Source of the DNA: Bacteroides acidifaciens
GTDB lineage: Bacteria; Bacteroidota; Bacteroidia; Bacteroidales; Bacteroidaceae
DNA: 64,000 nucleotides
Assembly: GCF_903181435.1 (NCBI RefSeq)
Contig: NZ_CAEUHO010000001.1
Span: 434,001-498,000, forward strand
Direction: 5' to 3'
Shown here: in pieces, positions 18,601-26,741 of the stretch
Position numbering within the stretch: the stretch's first letter is position 1
How the letters are laid out: each line of letters begins with the position of its first letter
Made by a program: the position numbers and the translations under genes
The notes under the pieces: generated by a model
Told to the model about the DNA's origin: nothing
Database searches by the model: none
Seen by the model: only the letters and a program-made list of their open reading frames with translations

Positions 18601-18860
18601 CAAATACCAATCATATAGCTAACGACTATTTTATTATGGACCGCAGTTTCCTGCGACTGAAAAATATCGAATTAGGATACACTCTTCCCAAGCCATTTTT
18701 GCAAAAAATCGGGTTATCCAAGGTACGTGTCTATGTTAATGGAAATAACCTGATTACTTGGAAGAAGATCAAGACAAATACGATTGATCCGGAACAAAGT
18801 TGGGAGGTGAACTATCCGTTGACAAAAATGGTGAATTTCGGTGTGAATGTTGTATTTTAA
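15621..18860 (+). CDS. SusC/RagA-type TonB-dependent outer-membrane receptor (pair 1)
   Basis: A 1079-residue SusC-like importer. After a long signal region (to ~45) comes a carboxypeptidase-D-like regulatory domain (VLTGKVIDTNGEPVIGANVI, ~62-140), the SusC TonB-box region EEVVVVGYGSQKKISVTGSV, the plug (LMLVDGVPRDGISTLDPNEV; ILKDASATAVFGVRGANGVI) and a 22-strand-type barrel ending in ...MVNFGVNVVF. SusC proteins form the outer-membrane pore that imports oligosaccharides using TonB energy, capped by the SusD partner. The partner gene starts 21 bp downstream. There is no STN domain, so no direct anti-sigma signalling is expected. Confidence 0.95.
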   Translation: MKQLFNRYSHSTLPSCEQTGKVKMLLLFLISASLYSSNIYSANETESQVFLSNVPEEVAQVKVLTGKVIDTNGEPVIGANVIEKNAHGNGVISDLDGAFSLRVKPDAVIEVSYIGYVKKEIATKGRNFVTVVLSEDSKALEEVVVVGYGSQKKISVTGSVASIQTEDLLKSSQANLAAALSGRLPGLSTMQTSGRPGADGVMLYLRGASTTNGVSPLMLVDGVPRDGISTLDPNEVASVTILKDASATAVFGVRGANGVILITTRRGEVGKAELSVSVDYSLQQFVTKIDRIHSWEYAALRNQAFQNDGSEGELPYTDYMIDMYKNGSDPVFYPDRDVMSDFFKKWAPQTRVNVNMNGGTEKINYFINVGYIGQGGQFKTESKESLGYDPSYKMNRYNFRSNLDFNLVSNLKLSLNLASYLEKVNSPQCRDLYNGDVNSMTADMIARVWATPPTAPGPVTAAGYTTPEGTEVPFNEVVASIFTTDAKSNKYGDLNRRGWQESTNMNLNSSLTLDWGLGFITKGLSTKFMVAFDAASSTSLTATRLFDLYQAAPARTAEEKCYYKAVMVNQQNVIGAPSRSNASNYYLNLQYSINYARQFGKHDVSAMALMQRDNWQKAAADLPYNMLGVSGRATYAYDSRYLAELNVGYNGSEQFAKKRRFGFFPAFSAGWVVSNEAFLRDNKVLTHLKLRASYGKVGNDKLGDERFLYLTNISTGGGFVSSLGRGQAINMGKLGNENLTWEVAYKQNYGIDLKLFNDFSFSFDYFKEKREDILIVRGTVPELQGVAINNLPKVNMGVVDNRGFEIETGYQKRMDSGLFFSIKGNFAYNKNEQRNMDEAILSKDYAYRYRKTGYSIGQQFGYLIDYSNGNGYINTAEELEEAKKMYKIGTPRLGDFKYQDVNGDGEISEKDLAPIRYTDVPRITYGLTGAVEWKGADFSFHFSGIGKASRLYNSWGATELGNEGIYTDVHLHAWTPERYANGEKIEYPALAAVANTNHIANDYFIMDRSFLRLKNIELGYTLPKPFLQKIGLSKVRVYVNGNNLITWKKIKTNTIDPEQSWEVNYPLTKMVNFGVNVVF

Positions 18861-18881
18861 TAGAAGAAAGGAATAACTTAT

Positions 18882-20720
18882 ATGAAACTAAAATATTGGC
18901 TGCTATCTTCTGTGATAGTCCTAAGTGGATTGACTTCATGTTCGGATGTACTTGATGTGGCTCCGGACGGGACATTGACAATGGAGGAAGTCTTTTCCGA
19001 CCCGGACAAGGTAGGTGCCTTCTTAAACTCTTGTTATGCGAATCTTCCGCGTAAAGGATATTTTTACTGGGGATGGGAAACAATACCAACAGCTTTGAGT
19101 GACGACGGATGGACCTCGTGGGATAGTGGAGATGCTGCGGTTGCTAGCATTTATGCTGGCAATGAATCAGCGTCCTACCATCCTCTCAGAGATGCTTGGT
19201 TAGGAGACGACCAAGTCTGGTTATGGAATACAAATAATTATTGGGGACGTTATTGGACACAGATTCGGTTATGTTCTCAATTTTTGGAACATATTGATAA
19301 TGCTGCCGTACGTAGTGAAGTAGAACGTGACCGGTTTCGTGCAGAAGCGCATGTCTTGCGTGCATATTTTTACTCGGAATTGGTGAAATGGTTCGGTAAA
19401 CTCCCCATTTTAAGAGAGTCCGTCAGTTTTGATGCCGATTTTTCCACATTAACACGTGAATCGGTCTATAATGTAGCTAAATTCATTGAAGAAGATTGTG
19501 ATGCAGCGATTTATTCAGAACATTTGCCATGGAGACTGACTTCATCTTCTGAAGCTTTAAGGGCAACGAAAGCATTGGCATGGGCTATTAAATCGAAAAT
19601 GCTGTTATTTGCTGCCAGTCCGTTGTTTAATGGAGGAGAAAATTATTGGGAGGAGGCGTATCAACAAAATAGACAGGCTGTCAACCAATTGAAAGAGAAC
19701 GGGTATGAATTGTTTAAAGTATGTACAGACCCTAATACTTTCGGAACGGGCAAAGCTGCTGCTCTTCGCCAATTAATCAATCTGCAGGCCGATTACAGTG
19801 CGGAGCCTCGTGATAAAGAAACAATTTGGCAGAATAATGGGTACACTTGTTTTGTATGGCACATCGGTTATATCGGAAGTGGGTTAGACCAGACTTATTC
19901 GGCAGGTACTTGTCCTACACAGGAATTGGCTGATGCGTTTAATACGATAGATGGTGAACCTATCCTGAGTTTGGAAAAACCTTATTTGGACGAGAAGCAT
20001 TTGCAGCCAAATTTTAATAGTAACAACAGTATGTATGATGAGAATAATCCATATGAAAATCGCGATCCACGTATGGTTGAAACCATGTTGTATAATGGCG
20101 CTGATTATACGTATCAGGGTATTCCGAGAAAGGTGGAGACTTTTGAGGGTGGAGCAAATGCCATTGATTTGACTCCTGGAGTAGATGACTATACCCGTAC
20201 AGGTTATTATCATTGTAAGTTTGTACAGCCGGGAGCTGGTGGTGGTTCACAATATAATGTTCAGACGCCTCCTTGGAAATATTTTCGTTTGGCGGAAATT
20301 ATCTTGAATTATGCCGAAGCAGCGGCAGAAGCCGGTCATCTGACTGATGCGAAAGATGCGGTAGATGAAATAAGGGCTCGGGTAGGTATGCCTGAGTTGC
20401 CGGATAATTTATCTCAGGAGGAAATGATTTTGCGTGTACGCAACGAGCGACAGGTAGAATTGGCTTGGGAGGAGTGCCGTTACTTCGACTTGCGCCGCTG
20501 GCAGAAACCTGATGGAGATTTGAAGGCTACCTGCCGTTGGTTGACTGGCATGCGCCCTATTCGGAAGCCTGACGGAACATTTGAGTATCGGAGATATAAT
20601 ATTTGGACAAAAGAACGTGGAGGATGCGATATGCGTGATTTGCTTTTACCTCTTCCGGTAGAAGAAGCGGCTCGTTTGGAAGCGGTTACCGGAGTTAATT
20701 GGCAAAATCCCGGTTGGTAA
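18882..20720 (+). CDS. SusD/RagB-type glycan-binding lipoprotein (pair 1)
   Basis: A 612-residue lipoprotein (MKLKYWLLSSVIVLSGLTSC, lipobox LTSC). It has the SusD architecture: N-terminal helices DEVF-like (MEEVFSDPDKVGAFLNSCYA), TPR-like helices with AEAHVLRAYFYSELVKWFG, and the C-terminal signature RLAEIILNYAEAAAEAG ... RNERQVELAWEECRYFDLRR ending INWQNPGW-like (VNWQNPGW). SusD caps the SusC pore and binds the incoming oligosaccharide. Its partner is the SusC directly upstream. The length is at the upper side of the family range. Confidence 0.95.
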   Translation: MKLKYWLLSSVIVLSGLTSCSDVLDVAPDGTLTMEEVFSDPDKVGAFLNSCYANLPRKGYFYWGWETIPTALSDDGWTSWDSGDAAVASIYAGNESASYHPLRDAWLGDDQVWLWNTNNYWGRYWTQIRLCSQFLEHIDNAAVRSEVERDRFRAEAHVLRAYFYSELVKWFGKLPILRESVSFDADFSTLTRESVYNVAKFIEEDCDAAIYSEHLPWRLTSSSEALRATKALAWAIKSKMLLFAASPLFNGGENYWEEAYQQNRQAVNQLKENGYELFKVCTDPNTFGTGKAAALRQLINLQADYSAEPRDKETIWQNNGYTCFVWHIGYIGSGLDQTYSAGTCPTQELADAFNTIDGEPILSLEKPYLDEKHLQPNFNSNNSMYDENNPYENRDPRMVETMLYNGADYTYQGIPRKVETFEGGANAIDLTPGVDDYTRTGYYHCKFVQPGAGGGSQYNVQTPPWKYFRLAEIILNYAEAAAEAGHLTDAKDAVDEIRARVGMPELPDNLSQEEMILRVRNERQVELAWEECRYFDLRRWQKPDGDLKATCRWLTGMRPIRKPDGTFEYRRYNIWTKERGGCDMRDLLLPLPVEEAARLEAVTGVNWQNPGW

Positions 20721-20747
20721 TATTAGTATAAATAGAAAAAATAGAAT

Positions 20748-23609
20748 ATGAATAACATAAAGAATAAAATATCCGCATACGTCATGTCTGTTTGCCTGTT
20801 GGTTCCTGCAACAGCAAGTTTGGGACAGGAGGTAGCTTTCGCAGAGTCTCAGATTTCGGATAAGGATGAGAGGATTGACTTGGGATATATATCTTTGCCC
20901 AAAAGAGCGGTGACAGGAGCTGTATCGAGAGTGTTCGGAACAGAATTAGAGAAAACGCCGGATGCTAACCTTCCCCGAACATTTGTCGGACGTCTTTCCG
21001 GTCTGACGACACAGGAGAGAGATACGGAACTGTCAAGAGGTGCTTATACAACAGAATATCCAGGTATGTCCTGGTGGATACGCGGTCTTTCCTCTATCAA
21101 TGGAACAACACCGATGGTTATTTTGGACGGTGTTTTATGTCCAAATACCAATTACGTTTATATTACACCGGAGGAAATAGAGTCCGTTACCGTATTGAAA
21201 GATGCCGCTGTGCTTTCATTGTATGGTATCCAGGGAGCAAACGGTGTGATATCCATTAAAACCAAACGCGGTTCTATCGGCAGGGCAAACGTGACGGTCA
21301 CGTATGACCAGTCTTTCCAGCAAATGACCCGTACGCCTCGTTTTGTCAATTCAGGCGAATATGTGAATTTAAGAAACCAGGCGGGCTATAATGACGGGTT
21401 AGGACGCTATTCTCAATTCTCGCAATGGGATACCGAACAGTTTCAAGCAGGTGATAGCGAGTTGTATCCGAATAATAACTGGTATGATATGTTTGTTCGT
21501 CCGCTGACGCTGATGTCTCGTGCGGGAGTAACTGTTCGTGGAGGTAATGAGAAAGTACAATACTTTTCGAATATTAATTATTTGCATCAACAATCGCCTT
21601 TCAAAACAGTAGAAGAGCCGGATAGGAAATACAATCCGGAACCGAAAAATGACTGGTTTAATTTCCGTTCCAATGTGGATGTGAAGTTCAATTCTTATTT
21701 GAGTGGTTTTCTTCGTCTAGCAGGAAATATTAAAAACGAAAAAACCGCCGGATTCGGGAACCTGGAAATTTACAGCCATTTGTTTGCCTTGCCGCCCACT
21801 ATGTACGGCCCGCTGACTCCAAGCGGAGAGGGGTATGAGAATGGAGGCCAGGTGGTGACTCATGAAGACGAGACATATCCGGTATACGGAATGTTGAACC
21901 GTTCGGGATATGTCAAGAGTCTTTCTATAAATATCACCGCCCAGTCAGGATTGAATGTAGACTTGAGTTTTTTGACCAAAGGTTTGTCTATCGGAGGGGT
22001 GATGGCCTATCAGACTAGTACGTGCAACCAAACCTTTACTAAGCAGGACTTCGAGCGTTATATCCGAACCAAAGATATGAACGGATTGTATTTCACTCAG
22101 CAGGGTTCTGCTGCCAATACCCCGCTTGTATATAGTAAAGCTTCTGCGATGGATTATAATCTGAACCTGTATGCCAATGCCAATTACAGCCGTGTGTTCG
22201 GTGACCATAGCATTGATGCCATGGGGTATATATTTTATCTCAATCAGGAGTTACAGAAAAGCAATATGCTATACAAACGCGAAAGTCTCGGACTGACTGC
22301 TACATATGGATACAAGAATCGTTATTTCATTAAGGCTGACGTGGGGTATTCCGGTTCGGAACAGTTTCATCCGGATAAACGCTATATAGCAACTCCTGCC
22401 ATTTCAGGTGCATGGATTGTGTCGGACGAAGCCTTTATGAACGGAGCAGACTGGTTGAGCAATCTGAAATTGCGAGCGTCGTATGGTATTACGGCAAATG
22501 ACCAGTTTGGAGGTGAGCGTTTTTTATATTTAGACTACATTGATGTAAATGGTAATGAAGGTTTGAAAGGTAATCCGAATCTGACTGCAGAGAAAATGAA
22601 GAAGCAGAATTATGGATTCGACTTAGGGCTGTTCAATGAACTGACAGTATCTTTTGATTGGTATAAGTCGCTCTGTGACAATATGCTGATAAATAGTGCT
22701 GGCACCATTCCCGAATATCAGGGTGTCTCTTTGGGTAATTATCCGCGGACTAACTGGGGAAAGATGGAGAATCACGGCTTTGAAGTAGAAGCGATGTATG
22801 CGAAACGCCTGAATGATGATTGGTCATTTTATGCCGGTGGTTCGTTCAGTTTCAATAAAAACAAAGTGATTAGTGTCAATGAATCCCCTTACTCCGCTGA
22901 CTATGCTTACCGTTATCGTACTGAAGGACAAACGTTGGGACAGATTTGGGGATATCTCATCGATTATAGCAATGGTAACGGTATGTTCAATTTCAAGGAA
23001 GAACTAGAAGCCCGCGGATTGACTTACGCTTTCGGATCGCCTCGTGTCGGTGACTTTATCTATCAGGACCTGAACGGTGATAATGTGATTGACGAAAAGG
23101 ATAAGGCGCCTATCGGATATTCCAACCTTCCCCGTCAAAGTTATAATTTCTCTGCCGGATTCAAGTATAAAGGGTTGGAATTCAGCGTACTGTTTCAGGG
23201 AGTCAATAAAGTGTCCCGGCTAATGAGCGGAACCGGTGTGTACGAAAATATTTATCAGGGCGTGTTCAATGATATTCATCAGCATGCTTGGACGCAGGAG
23301 CGGTGGAACAACGGGGAGAAGATAGAATATCCTGCTTTGTCGTTGAATAGTTCGACCAATCATCATCCCAACAGTTTCTTTGTGTGGGATGGCTCTTATC
23401 TGCGCCTGAAGAATATGGAGATAGCTTATACGCTGCCCCAACATATTTCTAAAAAAATTAATGCAGAAAATATCCGTTTCTCATTGAGCGGGCAGAATCT
23501 GCTTACTTTTGATAAGATGCGTTCCAAGTATATTGACCCGGAAGTGTCAGGAATGAGTAGCTTCCAACCCTACAGAGTGTATAATATCGGAGTAAGCTTA
23601 ACTTTTTAA
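20748..23609 (+). CDS. SusC/RagA-type TonB-dependent receptor lacking the N-terminal regulatory domain (pair 2)
   Basis: A 953-residue SusC-like receptor about 100 residues shorter than its neighbour. After the signal peptide (to ~28) there is a short segment (LGYISLPKRAVTGAVSRV) and then at once the plug (MVILDGVLCPNTNYVYITPE; VLKDAAVLSLYGIQGANGVI) and barrel, ending in VYNIGVSLTF. The carboxypeptidase-D-like domain and the usual VVVGYG box are missing. Such shortened receptors usually occur as second pairs in complex loci. It is followed after 12 bp by its SusD partner. The barrel core motifs (LKLRASYGITANDQFGGERF) are intact, so it is probably functional. Confidence 0.92.
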   Translation: MNNIKNKISAYVMSVCLLVPATASLGQEVAFAESQISDKDERIDLGYISLPKRAVTGAVSRVFGTELEKTPDANLPRTFVGRLSGLTTQERDTELSRGAYTTEYPGMSWWIRGLSSINGTTPMVILDGVLCPNTNYVYITPEEIESVTVLKDAAVLSLYGIQGANGVISIKTKRGSIGRANVTVTYDQSFQQMTRTPRFVNSGEYVNLRNQAGYNDGLGRYSQFSQWDTEQFQAGDSELYPNNNWYDMFVRPLTLMSRAGVTVRGGNEKVQYFSNINYLHQQSPFKTVEEPDRKYNPEPKNDWFNFRSNVDVKFNSYLSGFLRLAGNIKNEKTAGFGNLEIYSHLFALPPTMYGPLTPSGEGYENGGQVVTHEDETYPVYGMLNRSGYVKSLSINITAQSGLNVDLSFLTKGLSIGGVMAYQTSTCNQTFTKQDFERYIRTKDMNGLYFTQQGSAANTPLVYSKASAMDYNLNLYANANYSRVFGDHSIDAMGYIFYLNQELQKSNMLYKRESLGLTATYGYKNRYFIKADVGYSGSEQFHPDKRYIATPAISGAWIVSDEAFMNGADWLSNLKLRASYGITANDQFGGERFLYLDYIDVNGNEGLKGNPNLTAEKMKKQNYGFDLGLFNELTVSFDWYKSLCDNMLINSAGTIPEYQGVSLGNYPRTNWGKMENHGFEVEAMYAKRLNDDWSFYAGGSFSFNKNKVISVNESPYSADYAYRYRTEGQTLGQIWGYLIDYSNGNGMFNFKEELEARGLTYAFGSPRVGDFIYQDLNGDNVIDEKDKAPIGYSNLPRQSYNFSAGFKYKGLEFSVLFQGVNKVSRLMSGTGVYENIYQGVFNDIHQHAWTQERWNNGEKIEYPALSLNSSTNHHPNSFFVWDGSYLRLKNMEIAYTLPQHISKKINAENIRFSLSGQNLLTFDKMRSKYIDPEVSGMSSFQPYRVYNIGVSLTF

Positions 23610-23621
23610 TCGTATAGTATA

Positions 23622-25427
23622 ATGAAAAAAATAATCAAATTGTTGATACTTGCCGGCGGGACGTTAATAGGTGCATCGTGTGCCGATTTGGACATCCGGT
23701 CGGACGGTCGTGTGTCTTATAAGGATATTTTCAGCCACTACGAACGGACGGTGAACTATTACAACAACTGTACCGGTCATATATTGTCGGTGGGATTCAC
23801 TTATGATAATAGCCCTCTTGCTTCTTTTTGCGATGAGGCGCAAGATGCCAGTGATTATGCCGATGGGAACATTTCCAATTGGTATAATGGATATACTACA
23901 TCCAGTTATAACCCTTTAGGTGATGTTTGGGCACATTATTATTCCGGCATCCGAAAATGTAATACTTTCCTGCTTTATATCAACGATCCCGAAGTGACTA
24001 CTTATGATTTCCGTGAGGTGGAGAAAGAAGGTTGGGAGGCTCAGATAAGGGTGGCTCGTGCTTATTATTACCTGCAACTCATCAAACGTTATGGTGGTGT
24101 GCCATTGTTGAAAGTTCCGTACGGAACCAACCATGACTATACTGCCGACAGGCGTGCTACCTTCGAAGAGTGTGCTGACTTTATCATCAGCGAATGCCGG
24201 AAGGCATTGGCAACGGAAGAACCCACTGGTAATTTCGGTTTCCGTTGGAATATCAATGATTCGGAAAGAGGTAAGATAACACGTGCTTTTGCTTATGCTG
24301 TGATGTCGCAGACTGCGCTGTATGCCGCCAGCCCGCTGTGGAATGACGGGACAAGCAAGTATACTTGGGAAAAGGCGACGGAAATAACGAAAGAGGCGTT
24401 AGACCAATGCTTGGTTCATGGCTTTGAATTGTATGCGACTAAACCGGCGGCCAGTGTGGCAAATAACGCTTACGAATATTATTTCTTTACCCAGTCCGAC
24501 CCCAGCCGTTCGTGGGACAAAGAGACTATCTATGAGTCCGGTGCTCGCACGAATGTATGGAAATGGGCGGGTACTCCGATTACACGTGGTATGGAGAAAG
24601 CAGGAGCCGGACCTTCGCAAGAACTGGTTGATGCGTACGAAACCATTGACGGACAGCCTGTGTTGAACTTAGACCGCCCTTACTTGGATGCCGATCATTT
24701 GGAACCCAATTACAATGAAGCCAATGTAAGGTATAAAAAGAATAATCCGTATGCCGACCGCGACCCGCGTTTTTATGCGTCTATCTATTATAACGGAGCA
24801 AAACGCTATTTGGACACCCGTACAGATATTGTAGAAACGTATGTAGGAGGAAATTGCGGAATCTCGGACGATGTGACGGATATTCGTTTTACACGTACCG
24901 GTTATTATCTGCGGAAGTTTAACAACTATCGTTCGGGTATCGAGATTGATGGTGACGGTTTTATCCGTATCTTCCGTTTGGCGGAACTATATTTGAACTT
25001 TGCGGAAGCGGCCTATCAGGCAAAAGGACCGGATGTTCTTGTAAAATCTACTGTAGGTGGTCAGGCTTTGTCTGCTAGAGCGGCAGTGGATGTAGTACGC
25101 GCACGTGCCGGCATGCCCGGTTTGCCACGTGGATTGTCGAAAGATGTATTTGGTAAACGATATCGGAATGAACGTCGGGTGGAACTTGCTTTTGAAGAAC
25201 ACCGTTTCTTTGATGTACGTCGTTGGAAGATTCTGCAAGAGACCGACGGTTTTGTGACAGGTATGAAGATTGACAGAGCTTTGGATGGCTCGTACACTTA
25301 TAACCGCATCAAACTGATGCGGCGTGATACGAATTCGGATAAGTATCTGATGTCCCCGATCCGGCAGGCGGAAGTAGATAAGATGGAAGGATATACCGGT
25401 ACAAGCTGGCAGAATCCGGGATGGTAA
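23622..25427 (+). CDS. SusD/RagB-type lipoprotein (pair 2)
   Basis: A 601-residue lipoprotein (MKKIIKLLILAGGTLIGASC, lipobox GASC). SusD hallmarks are AQIRVARAYYYLQLIKRYGG, the FRLAELYLNFAEAAYQAKG helix, RNERRVELAFEEHRFFDVRR and a GTSWQNPGW ending. It pairs with the short SusC just upstream and is 28 bp before the next lipoprotein. Two consecutive SusCD pairs within one locus suggest import of two related oligosaccharide classes or sizes. Confidence 0.95.
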   Translation: MKKIIKLLILAGGTLIGASCADLDIRSDGRVSYKDIFSHYERTVNYYNNCTGHILSVGFTYDNSPLASFCDEAQDASDYADGNISNWYNGYTTSSYNPLGDVWAHYYSGIRKCNTFLLYINDPEVTTYDFREVEKEGWEAQIRVARAYYYLQLIKRYGGVPLLKVPYGTNHDYTADRRATFEECADFIISECRKALATEEPTGNFGFRWNINDSERGKITRAFAYAVMSQTALYAASPLWNDGTSKYTWEKATEITKEALDQCLVHGFELYATKPAASVANNAYEYYFFTQSDPSRSWDKETIYESGARTNVWKWAGTPITRGMEKAGAGPSQELVDAYETIDGQPVLNLDRPYLDADHLEPNYNEANVRYKKNNPYADRDPRFYASIYYNGAKRYLDTRTDIVETYVGGNCGISDDVTDIRFTRTGYYLRKFNNYRSGIEIDGDGFIRIFRLAELYLNFAEAAYQAKGPDVLVKSTVGGQALSARAAVDVVRARAGMPGLPRGLSKDVFGKRYRNERRVELAFEEHRFFDVRRWKILQETDGFVTGMKIDRALDGSYTYNRIKLMRRDTNSDKYLMSPIRQAEVDKMEGYTGTSWQNPGW

Positions 25428-25455
25428 TTTAATATGTAGGTATAAAAAAGAAATT

Positions 25456-26595
25456 ATGAAAAAGTATATTTTATATTTAATCGGCATTCTGTCGTTTTTG
25501 TTTGCGTGTGGCGACGATGAGGATGTGAAGGGAGGAATGGAACCAGTGACAGAGGTAGAATGTACGCCGTTTATCGGCTCGGTTGCGATGAAATGGAAGA
25601 ATCCTGTTGCCGACGATTATTACTATACGTTGCTTTCTTACAAGAATGCTGCTGGGGAAACGGTGAACAAGAAGGTGAGCCGTTATAGTGCTGATGCAGA
25701 TGGTGTGACATCTGCATTGGTGACGGGTTTCACAGACACGAACGAATATGAGTTTACATTGACGGCATATGGTGTGAGTGGTGTCTCTTCTGTGCCGGTG
25801 CTTATTAAGGGCACGCCCGATGAGTGTACGGGTGCTGCAGCATACGTCATGGAGTCTGTCGGCATAGAAGCGACAGAGGCTGGCGCACGACTTTCGTGGA
25901 CCAACAAAACGGAAGTGGAAGTAACATTACATCTTTCTTATATCAATGGTTTGGGGATGTTTTTGGAAGAGGAAGTGGATGCGACACTTTCAGGAAGCCA
26001 TGCTATTTCCGACTTGGAGATTGGAGAAACGGAATTTACGATATATGCCCAAAACGTAGTGGATGGAAAGAAAACTCCGTCAAAAACGATAACCGTTGCT
26101 TCTATTGTCGATCCGAGAGACATCATACAGATATGGTATGATCCAGACCGTAAAGACCCCGTTAATTTTGATTGTGGTACAGTGGGTATCAACAGTGTAG
26201 AGATAGTGGATGAGTATAGTTATAAACTGACGCTTGATCCGACTGTTCCCGAACGTTACATTATTTGGGAACCGTTAGGTAGCAATATTCGTCGAAATGA
26301 CTTGTCGTTATCGTTCCAGTATCGGTGTGCGGATAGCTTTAGCCTTACACTTCTTTATTATCCGTTTGACTGGGGTACGATTGCGGAGAACTATAAAGCA
26401 AAGGGTACATTATCAGCAAGCACGGAATGGAAGACAGTATCATTTGATATAAAGAATGATATTGAAACCTTACCAGGGAGATGGGGAACTACAACCAGCC
26501 AGTATCGTTTTATTTTCGGTACGGAACCTACTGTCGAAAAGAATGTTCCTGTAACGTTTGAAATAAGGAATATTAAGTTACGTCCCGGGAAATAA
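25456..26595 (+). CDS. Surface lipoprotein, DUF4959-like N-terminus and C-terminal beta-sandwich
   Basis: A 379-residue lipoprotein (LSFLFACGDDED, lipobox LFAC at ~18). Residues ~28-120 and ~125-220 are two fibronectin-III-like repeats (VAMKWKNPVADDYYYTLLSY; ARLSWTNKTEVEVTLHLSY), consistent with the DUF4959-type start seen in Bacteroides polysaccharide loci. The last ~150 residues match the beta-sandwich layout found in the lipoprotein at 11455 and the DUF5722 protein (LSLSFQYRCADSFSLTLLYY ... FEIRNIKLRPGK). This position after SusD is typical of surface glycan-binding proteins; binding is inferred. Confidence 0.7.
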   Translation: MKKYILYLIGILSFLFACGDDEDVKGGMEPVTEVECTPFIGSVAMKWKNPVADDYYYTLLSYKNAAGETVNKKVSRYSADADGVTSALVTGFTDTNEYEFTLTAYGVSGVSSVPVLIKGTPDECTGAAAYVMESVGIEATEAGARLSWTNKTEVEVTLHLSYINGLGMFLEEEVDATLSGSHAISDLEIGETEFTIYAQNVVDGKKTPSKTITVASIVDPRDIIQIWYDPDRKDPVNFDCGTVGINSVEIVDEYSYKLTLDPTVPERYIIWEPLGSNIRRNDLSLSFQYRCADSFSLTLLYYPFDWGTIAENYKAKGTLSASTEWKTVSFDIKNDIETLPGRWGTTTSQYRFIFGTEPTVEKNVPVTFEIRNIKLRPGK

Positions 26596-26627
26596 CCGAT
26601 ACTCCTTTGAAGGATAATATATAATCC

Positions 26628-26691
26628 AGTGTCCCTATATAGAAACCGTAGTGTCTCTATATCTGCACTACAGTGTCTGTATAGGGACACT
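26628..26691. repeat. Three 22-bp direct repeats forming nested hairpins
   Basis: Three units start AGTGTC at 26628, 26650 and 26672, exactly 22 bp apart, each continuing YNTATA-like. The first unit (AGTGTCCCTATATA) is also inverted at the end of the third (TGTATAGGGACACT, 13 of 14 pairs), and GTAGTG/CACTAC form an inner stem. It lies between the binding lipoprotein and the GH3 gene inside PUL1, so it may separate surface-component and enzyme expression. Confidence 0.75.
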
Positions 26692-26741
26692 ATTGTTTCT
26701 TTTTATGTGCAACCAATTGATAAAGAAAAGCAAATAAACGA

